A stretch of 64,000 nucleotides of DNA from positions 2,046,001 to 2,110,000 of the forward strand of contig WACJ01000274.1 of NCBI GenBank assembly GCA_008973525.1, in the 5' to 3' direction. Positions 47,546-61,460 of the stretch are shown here, piece by piece. Each line of letters begins with the position of its first letter. Position 1 is the first letter of the stretch. Below the pieces are notes generated by a model. It ran no database searches. It saw nothing but the letters and a program-made list of their open reading frames with translations, and was not told where the DNA came from. A program made the translations under genes and the position numbers. The stretch is from Stenopsyche tienmushanensis. Taxonomy: Eukaryota; Arthropoda; Insecta; Trichoptera; Stenopsychidae.

Positions 47546-50500
47546 CAATCTTACAATGCTAGATAATTATGATCTATCTTCTGAAATCGAAGCATATTTT
47601 ATTATTCATCAGCTATTCGAAATTCTAAACCAATCCAATATGAGAGCTAAAAATTTCTGGATCTTTGAGTAATACATTTTTTCTTGATTGTACGGCAGAT
47701 TAAAAATGGCTTTTATATGGTAAAACGTATTGTAAAAGGTCTTGGTTATTCAAACAATATGAAAAAAATGTTATTGGTCAAGATCCTATGACTACATAGA
47801 GGCAATGCATAACAAATAACAATGCAAAATTATTTTCATTGGCTAGTTTGTTTATATGAGTTTTTCAATTGGATTATATTTTTCTTAAGGTGCCATATGC
47901 ATTATTTGATATAGACGATGTCATCTCCATAGGAGATTTTTTTAGGGAATCAATTTTCCATATGGTGGTTTTCCATTTGCCTGCCATATATGGTTATTTT
48001 AGGATAAGATTATTTAAATATGATTTTTAATGTGATTGAATGTTGCAAATCAGTTACTCTTAGACGTATGTGTACAATTCTATTAAATGCCTTAGTATTC
48101 TTTTTTTGATCCAGAAAATTAGGGTAAACCTACACCATGACGATCGATCAGAATAAATATTGTAATTTTTTTTAATACGATGAAAATTTGCGCTAAATAA
48201 ACTGGATTTGAATCCAAACTTGTATGATAAAATCTGGAGATCTAAGCCATTATATCAAAATTATAAATATTGTGGCGAGTCAAATTTCGCACCGTGGCAT
48301 AAATTATAATCAGATTTTTGAATTGCTTCATCTGTCTGTTTGATCTATTTTCTAAATTGAAAACGGTTTAGGTTATATCTCCAAGCATAATTTTATTATA
48401 CCAAGTTAACGGAGCCATAACCATATATATATTGTCGGGACGAAGAAGAAGCACCGGCGAAGAACTGGTATTTTAACACTTTGTTGAGCAAGCCGGAAAT
48501 GAAATATTAAACAAGTGTACAAGCACTATTAAACTGTATATTTAATATTGCATTTAAAATGAAATATACACAAGAGTCGGCTATCTGTCCAATTATATCG
48601 GAAATGGTAAGATCAGATAACGGTCCCGATAGAGGGATGCGCCAAGGCGATTGCGACCCCGACTCCAATGTCGTGCCGATGGACACATTTGACACGACAT
48701 TCATATTCAATAAAAATAATGAATTTAAAAATGAATATTCAACGCTGTTCCATCATAATGAATTCAATTACCTTTCTGTTATTTATTCATAGACTACGAT
48801 TGCGAAGGGTAGTGCCGTTCGAGCGGGACTTAATGTTGATTTTTATATTCGATGATGCAAAAACGCAATACGCACAACATGCGTGTATTCTCGTCGAACA
48901 TAAGTGCTATGTACGTGTGCCTTATTTATCATAATCATCATGCTCAAGCAGTTCCGTGCCACTGAACTTCCTCTAGGTCTGTAGTTCTGCAGTCCTTCTA
49001 AGGGGTTCGACCTCGCAAATCTATTCATTTTTACATTTCAACAAGATGTTCATACTCTTTTTATCGTCGATCAAAATTAATTTCGAATGTAGAATTGAAT
49101 TTATCCACGAAACTGTCAACACAAAAGTCAGAGCAAGCGATTTTCTCACATCAAAAAGGCGACGCTTCATAAAGTTTTAAAGGCACTGCTTTATCGGCCT
49201 AATCGAATTAGCACTCTGCGTATTATGGTAGCTTTTAAATAATCAATTAACATATTGTTGTTGTGCATATTATGTATTAATTATTGCATACGTTATTTCC
49301 GACCTAGTAAATTGACCGTAATTCATTCGGAAAGGGCGATTTTATGCATAGATCGATCGATAACACGGCAATTTTGCACATTTGAATTTCCTTAACTTCT
49401 ATATGGTTTGTAGTTTTTTTTATGCAGATGGCATAAAGATAGCGTAAAATATGAATACATCGATTGATCCTTGGTTATGATATTCTTTTCAATGATTTTT
49501 TAATGGATACATTAACATTTTAAGGACCGATTTTTGCAATTGAATCCAAAAATAAATCCATTGACATAAAGTTTTAGATTTTTAATCTATATAAAGTAAT
49601 AAAAGCAAATTTATATAGCTTTGTATTTCATTGATATTTTGATTAAAAGGCTTTAAAGATATGATTCATAACTAAAATCGTATACAATTGCCATTTTATT
49701 ACGTATAATATAATAAGATTCAATAGTAGAATCATTTTATTTCCATATAAAAACCATTTATTTCAACTTTCTAGATAGTAGATGGTATTTGAATATATGT
49801 GGACATTTGATAATATTGATAAAACCATCTTCCAGAGTATGATTTGTTCAAGACCTATTGAATTATCAAGTCAATATTGACGATAATTCGTAGCTATTTG
49901 CAGTCATCATCAATGTCAATTTCTTCTCTTCACATCCTTGATAATACGTCTCAGCTTCATTTAATCATGTATTTTGATAAAAATTGGCTCTTGTAAATTA
50001 TTTTATACAATATCATGAATAGATTTCCTCTTTAACTTAATAGATCGTATTTGAAACGTATTAGATTATGTTCTTAAGTCATATTTATAATGCAAAATGA
50101 TATGACATGTTAAAATCTAAATCAATGATTATATACAGGAATATGTTATATTTGGAAATAATATATTAATATAATAGGCTTACAAAAAGGACAAATATTA
50201 ACATTGATAGATTAATCCATGAAAGTAGACAGATTTTTGTTTGTCGTTATGACATAGAAAATATTTTCCCATTGAAATTATGTTAATTTTTTATTAAAAA
50301 ATGCATATAAAATCACATCGGTGTCCTTTACTTTGTTCAACTTAGTACAAGAACTACTAATGGTATATTATGGGGATATATAAGATTCGATTTCACTACA
50401 TTGTGCTCGTGCTTTGTGTTAGGCCCATTGTTGGCAATCTGTCCAAACGAGAAAACTGAGAAAATACTATAGAATTACGAGAGGAAAATGTATGTAAGTG

Positions 50501-53500
50501 GGTAACGGAAAGAAGGACAGGGGCATATTGCCATAAGAAAAACAGGTATCCAATCGTTACATAAAATGCACCTTGTAAATCCACGACAAAAAGTTCTCAT
50601 AAATTGGTAATCTCGATGTTCACACACAATGCGGCCTGTCTGTGATCATTGAAAATCTGAATGAATATCCAGAATTTCCAGAGGGTTTAATTAAAATATC
50701 ATTCGTGAGAAGTTTCAACGGGGCGGCTGTGTTTAAATTAGAAATTACGAGGCGCCAACGAGCGTGAAGATTTATGGCCATTAGGCACTGTGGTTCCAAA
50801 GTCGAGATTTAGCCCGAGAAACTGGGCTTCGAGATCAGGAAATCGGATGACGACATCCCAAACAAACTATCCGTATTCTTTTTATAGCATTCACACGTTC
50901 CAAAGGGTCAAAGTTTGCTTCGACGACAATGGATTTGATGCTATGATGGCTCTTGTCTTATGCTGTCATTCAAGCATGTCAAAATGCATGGTGTTATCAT
51001 CGCTTTGGCTATTACAATATAATTGTTGATGCTAGAAAGAAATATATGATAAATAAAATTATAATATTTATCAAAATTACCGTATTTTCCTATACAACGA
51101 AAGTTGTGAGCTTGAAGACTTTGCGTGCCGATGCTGAAATTATACGTTATAAATTGAATAATTTTATCATTATTGCTCTGATATAATGATGTGTACGCAT
51201 GGGGTTTATGAATTTTATAATGTTTCGCTTAAATTCTATCATTCGACGTCGTTTTCTCTTTGAAAAATTTAGTATTATTGAATATAAAAAGTGGATCAGT
51301 GCTGCGAAAGTAAATAGTTTCTTTGATGTATTACATGCGCAAGTTGTTAAGTATGTGTATCACATTCTAATGTGGGTGCTGCAATTAAATTTCAATCAAG
51401 CCTGCAGCCCGTTGTACCAGCAATGGTACTACATTTGTACCAAAAAAATGCGTCTGGTAAAATTCAATCAAATTTGTAAAATTAGATTAGAGGCCCAAAT
51501 ATTCGGAAGACATCAAAATATCTCAATATTAAATAAAATTGGGTAGATAAATTTGGTACATCAAACGCGAAGAGAAGGGATTCTTAATAATTGCATCATT
51601 ATCGAGGTACATTTGAGGGGATTTAAAGTTTCGTTGCGAATGAAATTAAGGTAATCTCAAACGATTATATAATTCTGTATGTGCAGCTCTTACTGCCGTA
51701 ATTTTGTACTATATTATTATGGGTTTTTTGGGATAAAAAAATGAATACAGGTTGTCAAAGTACAATAATGACATACAGTAATCCATCGTTATGTGCTGAT
51801 TTTTTTAATGCGTGATTGAGTGTATAAATCCAGGATCCAGATAGATGGACGCCAATCAATCTTGTGAAACCAAATTTTTAGACAATATAACGTAAAATTG
51901 AACTTTGTCTTGAAATTGGACGATGACGTTGAATATGACTTCAACTAATAATCACTTCATGTCTTAAAATTCACTTTTATATGCATAAATATTCTAGTAT
52001 TATGATTTTTTTAGTATGCAAAAATTTATCAATATCTTAAAAAATAATGATATTACTATGTTTGAGCTTTTTTTGCTTATTAAAAAAATTTAACAATGGA
52101 GTTAAATTGGTAACACTTGATCTGGCGCACTATATAAATTTGAACTTTTTAAAGCAAATTTGAATTTTTTTTAAAAAATAAATGTGTTCATAACAGTTCT
52201 ATCTTTAGCTGAATTATGCAATATTTAGATTGCAAATATTCTGTTTTTTATATCAACAACAGGCATCATTGCAATCATGAATACTGAAGGAACATTATGT
52301 AGTCATAATGTATTCGATAAAATTTCAAATAAAGGCTTTGATTCAAGTCCTAATTAATTATTATCAATTATTTTCATGCAGTGAAAAAATGCTTGAATCG
52401 CAACGTTTTCCCATCAACATTGACACAGATGCCTAAATGAACAATGAACCGTGCAATAATACATAATATTTAATTGCAAAGCTGTGTTTTATAATTTTCC
52501 ACGTATTTTTAAAATATAAAATAAACAATACCACATACATAGTGGAGCCTGATTTACAAGGCACTTATGGGCAAATAACATATTATTTTCACATGTCATT
52601 GGGCTCGCTTTACTGTTAGTCCGCTCGTTCATCTCTCCGCCAGTCGACAATCGCTTACACAACCATATAAAGCTCGTTTTTTCTCTAGAAAAAAGACGAT
52701 TTCTTCTATTTCTCGATGATTCAACGCGGCCACGACCATTATTATAGCATTTGAATGTATTGTTTTGGCCACTAATCCATGATATGTTTACCGGGCCGGC
52801 CGAGTAATTGGTCTAATCCTAGAGCTCATTCACTCGGAGAGCGATCTCGGCTACTAATGCGTTTTTAAATATAACTGTGATATGTTATACTATAATATTT
52901 TTTGTTAGCATTTTTAAGAAATAGCTTTATTGCATCGTTTTTTATCGCTGTTGGGTAAGTAGACTTATGATATGTCCGCCACGCATACATACGAGTCGTC
53001 GCCGATCAAATCTACTGTGTGTTTTTTTAGTTTTATACGAATTTGAGCAGTCGAAAGTTGTAAAAAATATAGATCTTATTAGCGATATTTTCGAATGTTA
53101 TAATGATGGTCGACTGACTTCTGATTACCTATCCACAGTGTAATTATATATATCAAGTCTCCACTGAATGATACATGATTTCGTAAATCAATGTGACTGA
53201 TGTAGGACCAGGATGAATCATTTTCAAATCAAAACACTTTACACAAGTTTTAGGCATCCTAACTGTTGAAAATATTAGTTGAAATTCAATTTCAAATTGG
53301 AATAGAATTATATATTTTTGCTTGTTAATATTGATTTCAAATTCAAATTTGATAGTATACAAGATCGGCATTAAGATGCAATAGCTCTTCAGTACTTACT
53401 TTGGCTTTTAATATAGTCAAAGTGAAGATCTGTTATTTAGAATAAATATCTCTGACCAAATCTTTATCCAAATTGTTGGGATGTATACGATTTCAGACGG

Positions 53501-56352
53501 TAATTTTGTTGTTCTGTTAAATTGTTTATATACCCTGATCTAAAAGCACGATGAATTTAAGTGGTCTTTACGATTCAAATTGATTGGATTTGATCAGATC
53601 CATGAATTTAAAAAATATTTCGATAAAAATGACCGATTGAGACATGTCAAATCATCGTCATAGTTTTGATGAAATGAAGCTGATGATACTTGATTTGACA
53701 TTGTAAAGTGCGAATCTCGGATAAAGGATTTTTAAGTGTGATTAATTTAGAATAAGTTTATTTTAATGGGAAATTATTCACTCACATTATTAGGGGATTA
53801 TCATTTTTTAATGCGAAAAGTATTAAAAATAGAATGCTGATATTTAGTAAGTTAAAATAGTGAGCAACCAAATAAAAGTGTCTGTTTTTACCAACATTTT
53901 TTGTTCATTAAAAAAAAGATTTTTGAATATTTTTAGATAATTGTACTCTATATGATAAATACGTTTATTATTTACGTGTCTGCCAAATTTCATAAAGAAT
54001 GCTCATCTAGGGCGTGCGGGAGCACTTCAATGAGCTAGGAAAATTTAGTTTTGAGAAAACGCGCTTAAAATTGAACCGAAGTTTATGCGCGAATAAAATG
54101 AAAAATTTAACGGTTACACCTAATTTACTGTACCAGGATCATAAAGGATATCTTCCATTTATTTAAAAAAGTATTCTTCAGCTGATCGCTCCAGTCTTTG
54201 GGTAAATTTTGACTCTTTTGATGCTGCGGAATGTGCAGCGTCAGTTTTTTCCACGCGCACCATATCCCTTTGGTTGATAGTTATTTTTGCTTGCGGTTCA
54301 GTTTTGATGCCCATCATGACCATCATATGTAGTAAGAATGTGATACTTATTTTGAAAATACATGCAGCAATGTTTCAAGGTTTTTTTCGAGCAAAAAATA
54401 TGTTTTGTAGCCAAACGTCAGAAACTTTCGTCAAAAACGTCAAAATTTTTTTGAATCAACAAGGTAGAAACGTCTCTTAATCACCTCAGTATTTACTATT
54501 TTAATTCAAGAAATTAAACTAAACCTGGATCCATTCAATCTGCCTGAAATATTAGTATTTTCAAGCTTCCAAATTTGTAGTAATGGTAAATTTTATTTTC
54601 ATAAATCTGGATTTGAATCCAAACTTTTATAATAAATATTTGCATCTAATGTATTTATCGTTTGGAGAGCTTTGGCAATTTGGCATTGAATTAAGCTTAC
54701 ATCGTTGAATTAGTTTTCGGTGCTTTTTATATAGCATAGAACAAAATGATGTCTCAGTCAATCTTTTTATTGCATCTTAATCGAGCTAAACTGAAGGTAT
54801 TGTTCTGGGTGTTCGTTAACGCAGGTATAATTGTTGGGCTTGAGGGTCAATACGAGCGCGTAAAAGAGCTCCGAGCAGTATGTTATTTCGTATAGAGCAA
54901 AAAAAAGTATTTGATCACAGAACTGTGAGTGTCGTAGGTTGAGTCCGGAGTCGAAGACAGGTGTATAATTTACAAAAGCAATAGTCACATTCCCATAATT
55001 GTGGCTCGCATCAACGAACGTTGTTTCACCTCGAGACATTTCTCCTCCGACGTAAAGTGGCTTCGCTTAGTCGTATGGTCTGTTTTTTCTTCGACGAGCT
55101 TTTTTTCTTTCATCCCGAGTTACATCAATCAACGTAAACACCTCGCTACAAAAACAACTTCCTAAATTAGCGATAGCGGTCTGAGGGTCGGTATTCTTAC
55201 TGTTACTTGCCATTTGATGTATTATACCCCACACCGAGCGACAACTCTGCTTCGGAGAAAATCGCAAAAATCGAGTCACGTGTGTGTTTTTGCTTGATCA
55301 CAGGTAGAAGATGAAAAAAATGAGTCGAATACAACCTAGTTTGTTTGGCCTTCGAAAGGTGAGAACACCTATAAATAAAATACCAGAAAAAATGCTATAA
55401 TATTTTGATCGAAAGTCCAATTTTTTAACATAACGTATCGGTTATTTTACGATGAAATACTTACAGAAAAGGGTAGAATCGATGATTTATTTGGATTATA
55501 GTTATGATATATATATTAAAGTAGTGGTGTAAAATATATTGAGTCTAAATCAATATTTCATAGATTGTATCAAACGATTTTATTGAATTTCGCCTAAGAT
55601 TTAAATTTGCAAGTTCACGACATTGCACGAGTAGAAGCAATTCTGGGATGCACTTTAGCGTCACGAAGGTCTTAAGGCTTAGATCGAATCTTTCTCGACT
55701 AGCAAATAGTATACTGGACAACCTCTATTCCAAAATACTCTGATTACTCCATCAGTTAAGCTTATCTATTGTCCATTTGAAAATGCCACAAAGACGATAT
55801 ATTTTCTAAATTCTTATGAAACTGGAAATTTAAATATGAAAATACATTATGGGATTAATTTTGATACTAATACTTTCTAATTACCAAATCAATTATGAAG
55901 GGAACTATGTAGAAAAATTTGCATTTTTATATATCAATAATAAATTTGCACAGTAAAATTCTGGACTATATTTGAATCCCCTTTGTATTATATTTATTAT
56001 TTACTATTAGATATCTGATCATGTACATGATTTGATGATCTATAAAAATTGACGTATGATTGTTGTATTTTTATTACAAAATGTGACTTATAAAGGCCAA
56101 AATTTTGATTGATATTTTTGCAATTTAAGATTTAATATGTTAATATTTTCGTGTGCTAAAAATGCGATTTGGAAATATTTTAGGCAAAATAATTCGATGT
56201 AATTAATTCTAAATGTCAAGGTTTGTCAAAATGTAGAACACTTTTTATGAATTATATTATGTTACGTCAGGCTTGGGAGTCGAACCTAGATTGTAATGGT
56301 TGGTAATCGATTTTCCAGCTGTCATCTTTTCGTTGGATATTAATGAAAAGTC
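47538..56352. other. Intronic DNA, no gene recognised
   Basis: Mostly AT-rich. A dispersed motif CTGGATTTGAATCCAAACTT occurs at about 48,200 and 54,607. GC-richer unique patches lie at 48,420-49,030, 50,600-50,960, 52,600-53,130 and 54,780-55,300. TTGCGTG occurs at 51,121-51,127. Open frames (51199-51546 plus; 54767-55039 and 55067-55279 minus) have no recognisable domains. Confidence 0.4.
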
Positions 56353-56994
56353 TTATGATTTAATGAAATATGGCAATCCATTTTGGATGTGCCTGGATTG
56401 AAGTAATTTGGAGGAATGTTTGTTTGGCGAAGAGCGCGCGAGTTTTATCTCATGTTTTGGGTCGAAATAGATTGCGGAAGTCAAATTAAACGTTTTTTCA
56501 TGGCATCGGTGTGTAAGCTCACGTAAAAAAGCTTCGGAGGTCGATAACTTCCTATGATGTATTTTAATAATTCCGAGCTGTCGGAAACGAATGAGGGATG
56601 ACCGACCCACACAACTGTCCGCCGAGAACATAAATTTGGCATTGTTTGCCAAGAAAATAATTATGTTCTGCGGCGGATTTGTTGGGCTAGCAGCTGACAG
56701 TTCTGAGACACCGCAAGTTATGAAGTGCTGGTCTGCGACCCCATCCGGGGATAAAAATATATAGAGCAACTTTGGGTCGGTGAAAAAGCTGGTTTCGAAG
56801 CGACAGTCCATATTTATAGTGGGACACGTCGTCACACCCAATTTTACAACGCTTAAGGGACCCACTTTTTTACGCAAAATATAAATAAAAAGGAAGGCAT
56901 AGTCCGAAGTTACCAGTTGGGGAAGTCCGGCTTCGAATGATGTAATTCGAGCGGGCGAGCCTAAATAAAAGAGCGCGGAGGTCGTTATTTTCAA
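56353..56994 (-). other. 213-codon antisense frame in the intron, status uncertain
   Basis: The longest uninterrupted frame of the window, antisense to spineless, in a GC-richer unique block. Starting at ATG 56,994 it predicts a soluble-looking protein with an early hydrophobic stretch (QLVTSDYAFLFIYIL, about residues 26-40) and no motif that I recognise. A second, overlapping frame occupies part of the same strand. It could be an intronic nested gene, an exon of an antisense transcript, or a conserved enhancer that happens to lack stops. No splice sites or transposon motifs help decide. Confidence 0.25.
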
Positions 56995-58054
56995 TTCGCC
57001 GACACTTTATTGCTGCCCTATATAAAATATTACTATCTTTTTTATGGCTCATTGATAACATTTTGATCATTCGACGACAATAATCTCTATAGTCATGATA
57101 TTTTTAAATTCCCATTTAATTACCATCTTTATCTGTGCATGGGACGTGAGATTTTCGCACGTTGCACAGGGCAAAATCGGTGTCATCAATAAGCATTAGA
57201 ACGTCGAGGCTATCGCGAATTTGATAATTTGCAGACGAATCAATCAATTTATTTTTAATTGAGTAATTATTATTTTTTATCACTGTTTGAAGACTTGATG
57301 ATGATGATATATAAAGTTGAAAAAAAAGAGAAATGAGCATACATGTAGTATGAATGAGCAATTCGCATGGAAGACTGGTCTAGGCGAGCGGTATCGTATT
57401 ACATTCGAGAAAATAAAAATAGTAATATAAAAGCAACAGCTCGTACGACGTCTGATTTTTTTCCATTTTTAATAACTGGATGGAAGATGGACCATATTTG
57501 TATGCAGTGGGGATTCATTGATGTATTCAAATTAAATTAAATAATTATTTGAGAATCACTGCCAGATTCTGATTCAAAACCAGATTGATTTTGCAATTCA
57601 ATAAATTTAAGAGATTTCTGATTGAATTTCTTAAATCAACTTTATTAAGATTTACAGAGTTTGGATTTAAGAAAATAATCATAACTATACACATTTCAGA
57701 TAATTGACCTTTTCAGTCCTAATTCAATCAATTGACCTTTAATTGGCCAACAACCCTTAAATACATATTCCGATTTCCGATCTCCCACATATTTTTTCCA
57801 CAGTTTGAATTTGAACTCGAACCTTAATAATAGGAATCCAAGAACTATGCTAACATTTGGTCAACATTAATATTCAATCGCTTTTAAATGACAAGGTATG
57901 AAATTTGTACATTTGATTTGGTTCTAAAACCAATATCGAATTTTCTATATTTTCACAAATGCTTTAAAAAATTCAGTTATCTTTATTGCATAATATTAGG
58001 CTGATGTAGCATATCACTCAATAAGTTCGTAGGATGACTAAAAAACAACACACG
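56995..58054. other. Intronic DNA, nothing recognised
   Basis: AT-rich, no repeat or gene match apart from a weak copy of the GAATTTGAACTCGAACCTTA dispersed motif at about 57,807. Confidence 0.4.
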
Positions 58055-58325
58055 TAGGGATCCGAATATTCGATATTCGAATATATTCGCCCTTTTTTTA
58101 ATATTCGTAAATATTTTAGTGTCAATTACTATTATTGTTATGTTTTTCAAATTATCAATGAAGAAAACACTTCCAAGCGGCTCAATTTTAGCCTTCTGTG
58201 TGGCACCCACTTGTCCAGCATTATTTTCTGTCAGAAATTTACTAATTCTAAGAATTCTGCGCTGTTTATTTCCGAGAAAACCAGGAAATTGTTCCAATTC
58301 TCAGAATTTAATAGTAAACAACTCA
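58055..58325 (-). mobile_element. R1 repeat family, internally deleted copy
   Basis: The start TAGGGATCCGAATATTCGAT (58,055) is followed by TCGAATATATTCG and by GTGTCAATTACTATTATTGT, as in the copy at 36.9 kb. It then has CCAAGCGGCTCAATTTTAGC, TGTGTGGCACCCACTTGTCC and a direct jump to TTTCCGAGAAAACCAGGAAA. The mariner HTH part present in other copies is missing. The far end is not seen; the repeat abuts the mariner relic that follows. Confidence 0.65.
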
Positions 58326-58612
58326 GAAAATAACATTTTTATTGCACTGAGACGTCTCTAAACAGCGCTCCGATTTATGGACGCGTTGTTTTTTATCGAC
58401 TGTGAGCAAACGCGGTACCCACTTCTAACAGTGCTTTCTCATGGACTTTTCGCATAGTTGAAGCAAAATGGTGAATACACTGCCTTTTGATATTTTTAAG
58501 GTGTCTGCAATCTCACGCATCTTCAATTTATCATCGGCCAAAACTATTTTGTGTACTTTTTTCGTGCTTGAAATTGTGTCAACTATTATGGATGTCATCT
58601 TACAAACTCATT
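58326..58612 (-). pseudogene. mariner transposase relic, N-terminal region
   Basis: On the minus strand: KVHKIVLADDKLKMREIADT, LKISKGSVFTILHQLCEKSM, RKHC, a stop, KWVPRLLTVDKKQR, then after a frame change SERCLETSQCNKN. This matches the second helix-turn-helix and linker of mariner transposases (V--IVLADRKLK--EIADTLKIS--RV--I-HE-L-MRKLCAKWVPR-LT-DQKQ-RV--SE-CL). The catalytic domain is absent. It differs from the mariner relics at 14-18.8 kb in the part preserved, so relationship to them cannot be tested here. Confidence 0.85.
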
Positions 58613-61460
58613 AAGTGATGTTAATAGAAAAATATGACTATTATATATTTATTATACTTATCACTGATTGGATTTGTATTTTTAACACGTAAAGTTTCTT
58701 TGTTGTTTTAAATAACATTGTTAACATGGGATTCATATTGAATTTTCAAACATAATTGATACATTTTATAGAAAATGATCGATGTTTTGGAATCATCTTT
58801 TACAAACTTGATCATGTAATTAAAAACATTAATTAAAACCAATGAAAAAAGCATAATGTCATGGGGAATGAAAACCGCAAGTCTTGAAGTAATTCGATAT
58901 AGAGTGCATTCTGCCAATAGGGATTGAGATTGGTGAATTGAAACCTTTGAGGGGATTTTCATGGCGATGAATGATGTAATTTATTCATTATGGCTATCTA
59001 CGGGTCTTATAGAGAGTTACAAAATTTTACATATACAAACGAGCCCTTAAAAGATGACTAATTTAAATGCATGGAGCCAATAAATTGTCCAAATTTGATG
59101 CTATCATACAAAATTCCAATTGTAAACGAATTATAAGTGTTTTGTCGACACGTGTCAATATTTAAAGATATTCATTCTCACGTGTATCGTGAAGTGTTTA
59201 ACCTGTTAATGGTATTATTCCGAAGCAAATCAACATTGTTTGGGTTGTAAAGAATGAAAACTAGCGTGATGATGTGTATATGTATCTTTTTCTTGCAAGC
59301 GTGCCTTGTTGGGTAGCCAACGCATGGGTTTCCTATTGATATCAGTCATAGCGTGATTGCATGTACAAAATCTACGGTTTATAGTTTCAAAGTGGTAACA
59401 CTTGTATGGTTAAGCTTTAACATAATCAATTACAATTGGCTCACGTTTTAACGAAATAGGAGACATGTGATGTTGGACCCTTTTTTTGACCACTGCCCTT
59501 GATCATTATTGGTTTAAAACAGCAATTTTTTTTAGCAAAGCTAAAAATGTACGCTTATTTTTATCATTATTATCATCTTTATACAGATCGATAAAGTTCA
59601 CTGGAAGATATAAATACCCATTTAAATCACTTCTATTCGACTTTATCTTGAGCTTATCTCATTGTTTATTTAATTTTTATTTGTAAAAAATATTTTTTAA
59701 ATAACCATATCAATGTAATATTAAAACACAAAGATTAAAATAAATTTTTGCAATGGAGGTAATATTTAATATAATAGTATGATTATACGTGGTTTATATT
59801 GTTTAAAAGATGGCAACCAGCAAGTTCCCAAAGTTAAATATATAAATAAAATATTTGCGCATTTTACTATTATTCAAGATTACATCAATAATTTGAAACA
59901 ACGAGTGTACATGAGTTAAGTAGGATCTATTTGGGTTGTAAATTTTATCACATTGTTTCAATTCAAACAATGGACGTCAATTCATATGCTAAGATCAATG
60001 ACTTCAATTTGTGATCGATGTATTTATATATTTAAATATGTATTTAATTATAATAGAATTTAAATAGAGACGAAAAATCTCGCAAGCGTAAAGTGCAAGC
60101 GAGACAAAATTTGAATCATATGAAAATACAATGCAATAGACAAATGAATATCGGCGAATTTGATTGGCGATTGGGATAGGCTTATTGACAAATGAGAATT
60201 AATCACCTAATTTATACGCGTGATATACGACGCACAGTGGCGCGTAACTATTTAATTTCGTACGATAATTAATTTAAATAGTTTCAATATCCAAATCAAA
60301 AAAATGATGGAAGCATTTATATATAATAATGTTAATCATTCATTTTGAAAAACCGAGACGTAAAATTTCGTATGCAAATACACATTTGGTCGGTTTTAAT
60401 TTTATTTTTGCATTGATCAACGTATTATTATATTTACGGATGAGAGGCGGCCAATTCGACGGATTATGCCCAGATTATGTTAATATCGCCGCAGAACCGT
60501 ATGCAAATCGATGCACCTATGGTCTATAGGGCCATTTGATAGATTAATATTTGAAGGCTTAATTTAGCATTTCGCATTCATTAATAAGGGGGTCGGGTCG
60601 AGTTGGCATCGTCGGGCCCGATGCTAAACACAGTGGCCAAATGCGCGGCGAATAATCGCCGATGATTCTACTCTCTCATTATTCAGTTGCCTATATTGTT
60701 TCGATAATATGTCGAGATCATTCGCAAATGTATGGTTTTAAGGGTTTGATTTAAATTTGTGCAGTGTGCGCCGGACTGAAATAATATTAGGGTAGATCGA
60801 GTTCGTTGACTTTTCCGTCTGGGCTTTCGCGACTTGGCTATGTAGACGTATAAACATTTTGGCTTAAAAGCTATAATGATGTAGATCTGAGGTCATAGTT
60901 TCATTCGGCGCAAAGCAGACTAATTGGAATATTCGAAAGCGATTGAATTTCATCGAATATGATATTTGCTTTCCAATATGTTTACAGCAGATAGTGAAAA
61001 TCGGAATATCAGAATGCGTAACATATTTCGCTTTAAAAATTGTGAAATTCCAAGATTATCTCCGGCAATGATCTTTTTAAGGCCACACTAGGATTTCCGA
61101 GAAGAACGCGGCTTTGTCTTTTGTAGTATAATAGCATAATCGCTCTTATAATGGAGCGTCCGAGCCGACGACAATTGTGCAACTTAATTCATTTGTCTAA
61201 TTTAAATTAGGACCGAGATAAATTACCACTGAAACGTATGACTGATGAGCCTGTCGGTGTCGATGAGTTAGTTGTTTAATATTTAAATATATCTGTTAAG
61301 CTTTCAATTAAAACGGTTGCCGACACCTTTCAGCGCTGTCTTTTTATAATTTCAAATAACGAACATTGCCGAGACAAAACGGAAACAACCGAGCGCATTT
61401 GAATATTAATTTGATTAATGAGAGGTTTGCTACTTAGCTAAATCAATATAAACCAACTTT
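58613..61460. other. Intronic DNA with a GC-richer candidate regulatory block
   Basis: AT-rich until about 60,080. From 60,080 to 61,440 the sequence is unique and GC-richer, for example GGGGGTCGGGTCGAGTTGGC, GTCGGGCCCGATGC and AATGCGCGGCGAATAATCGC near 60,590-60,660, with several TAAT-core sites. No convincing reading frame. Regulatory interpretation is inference. Confidence 0.35.
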
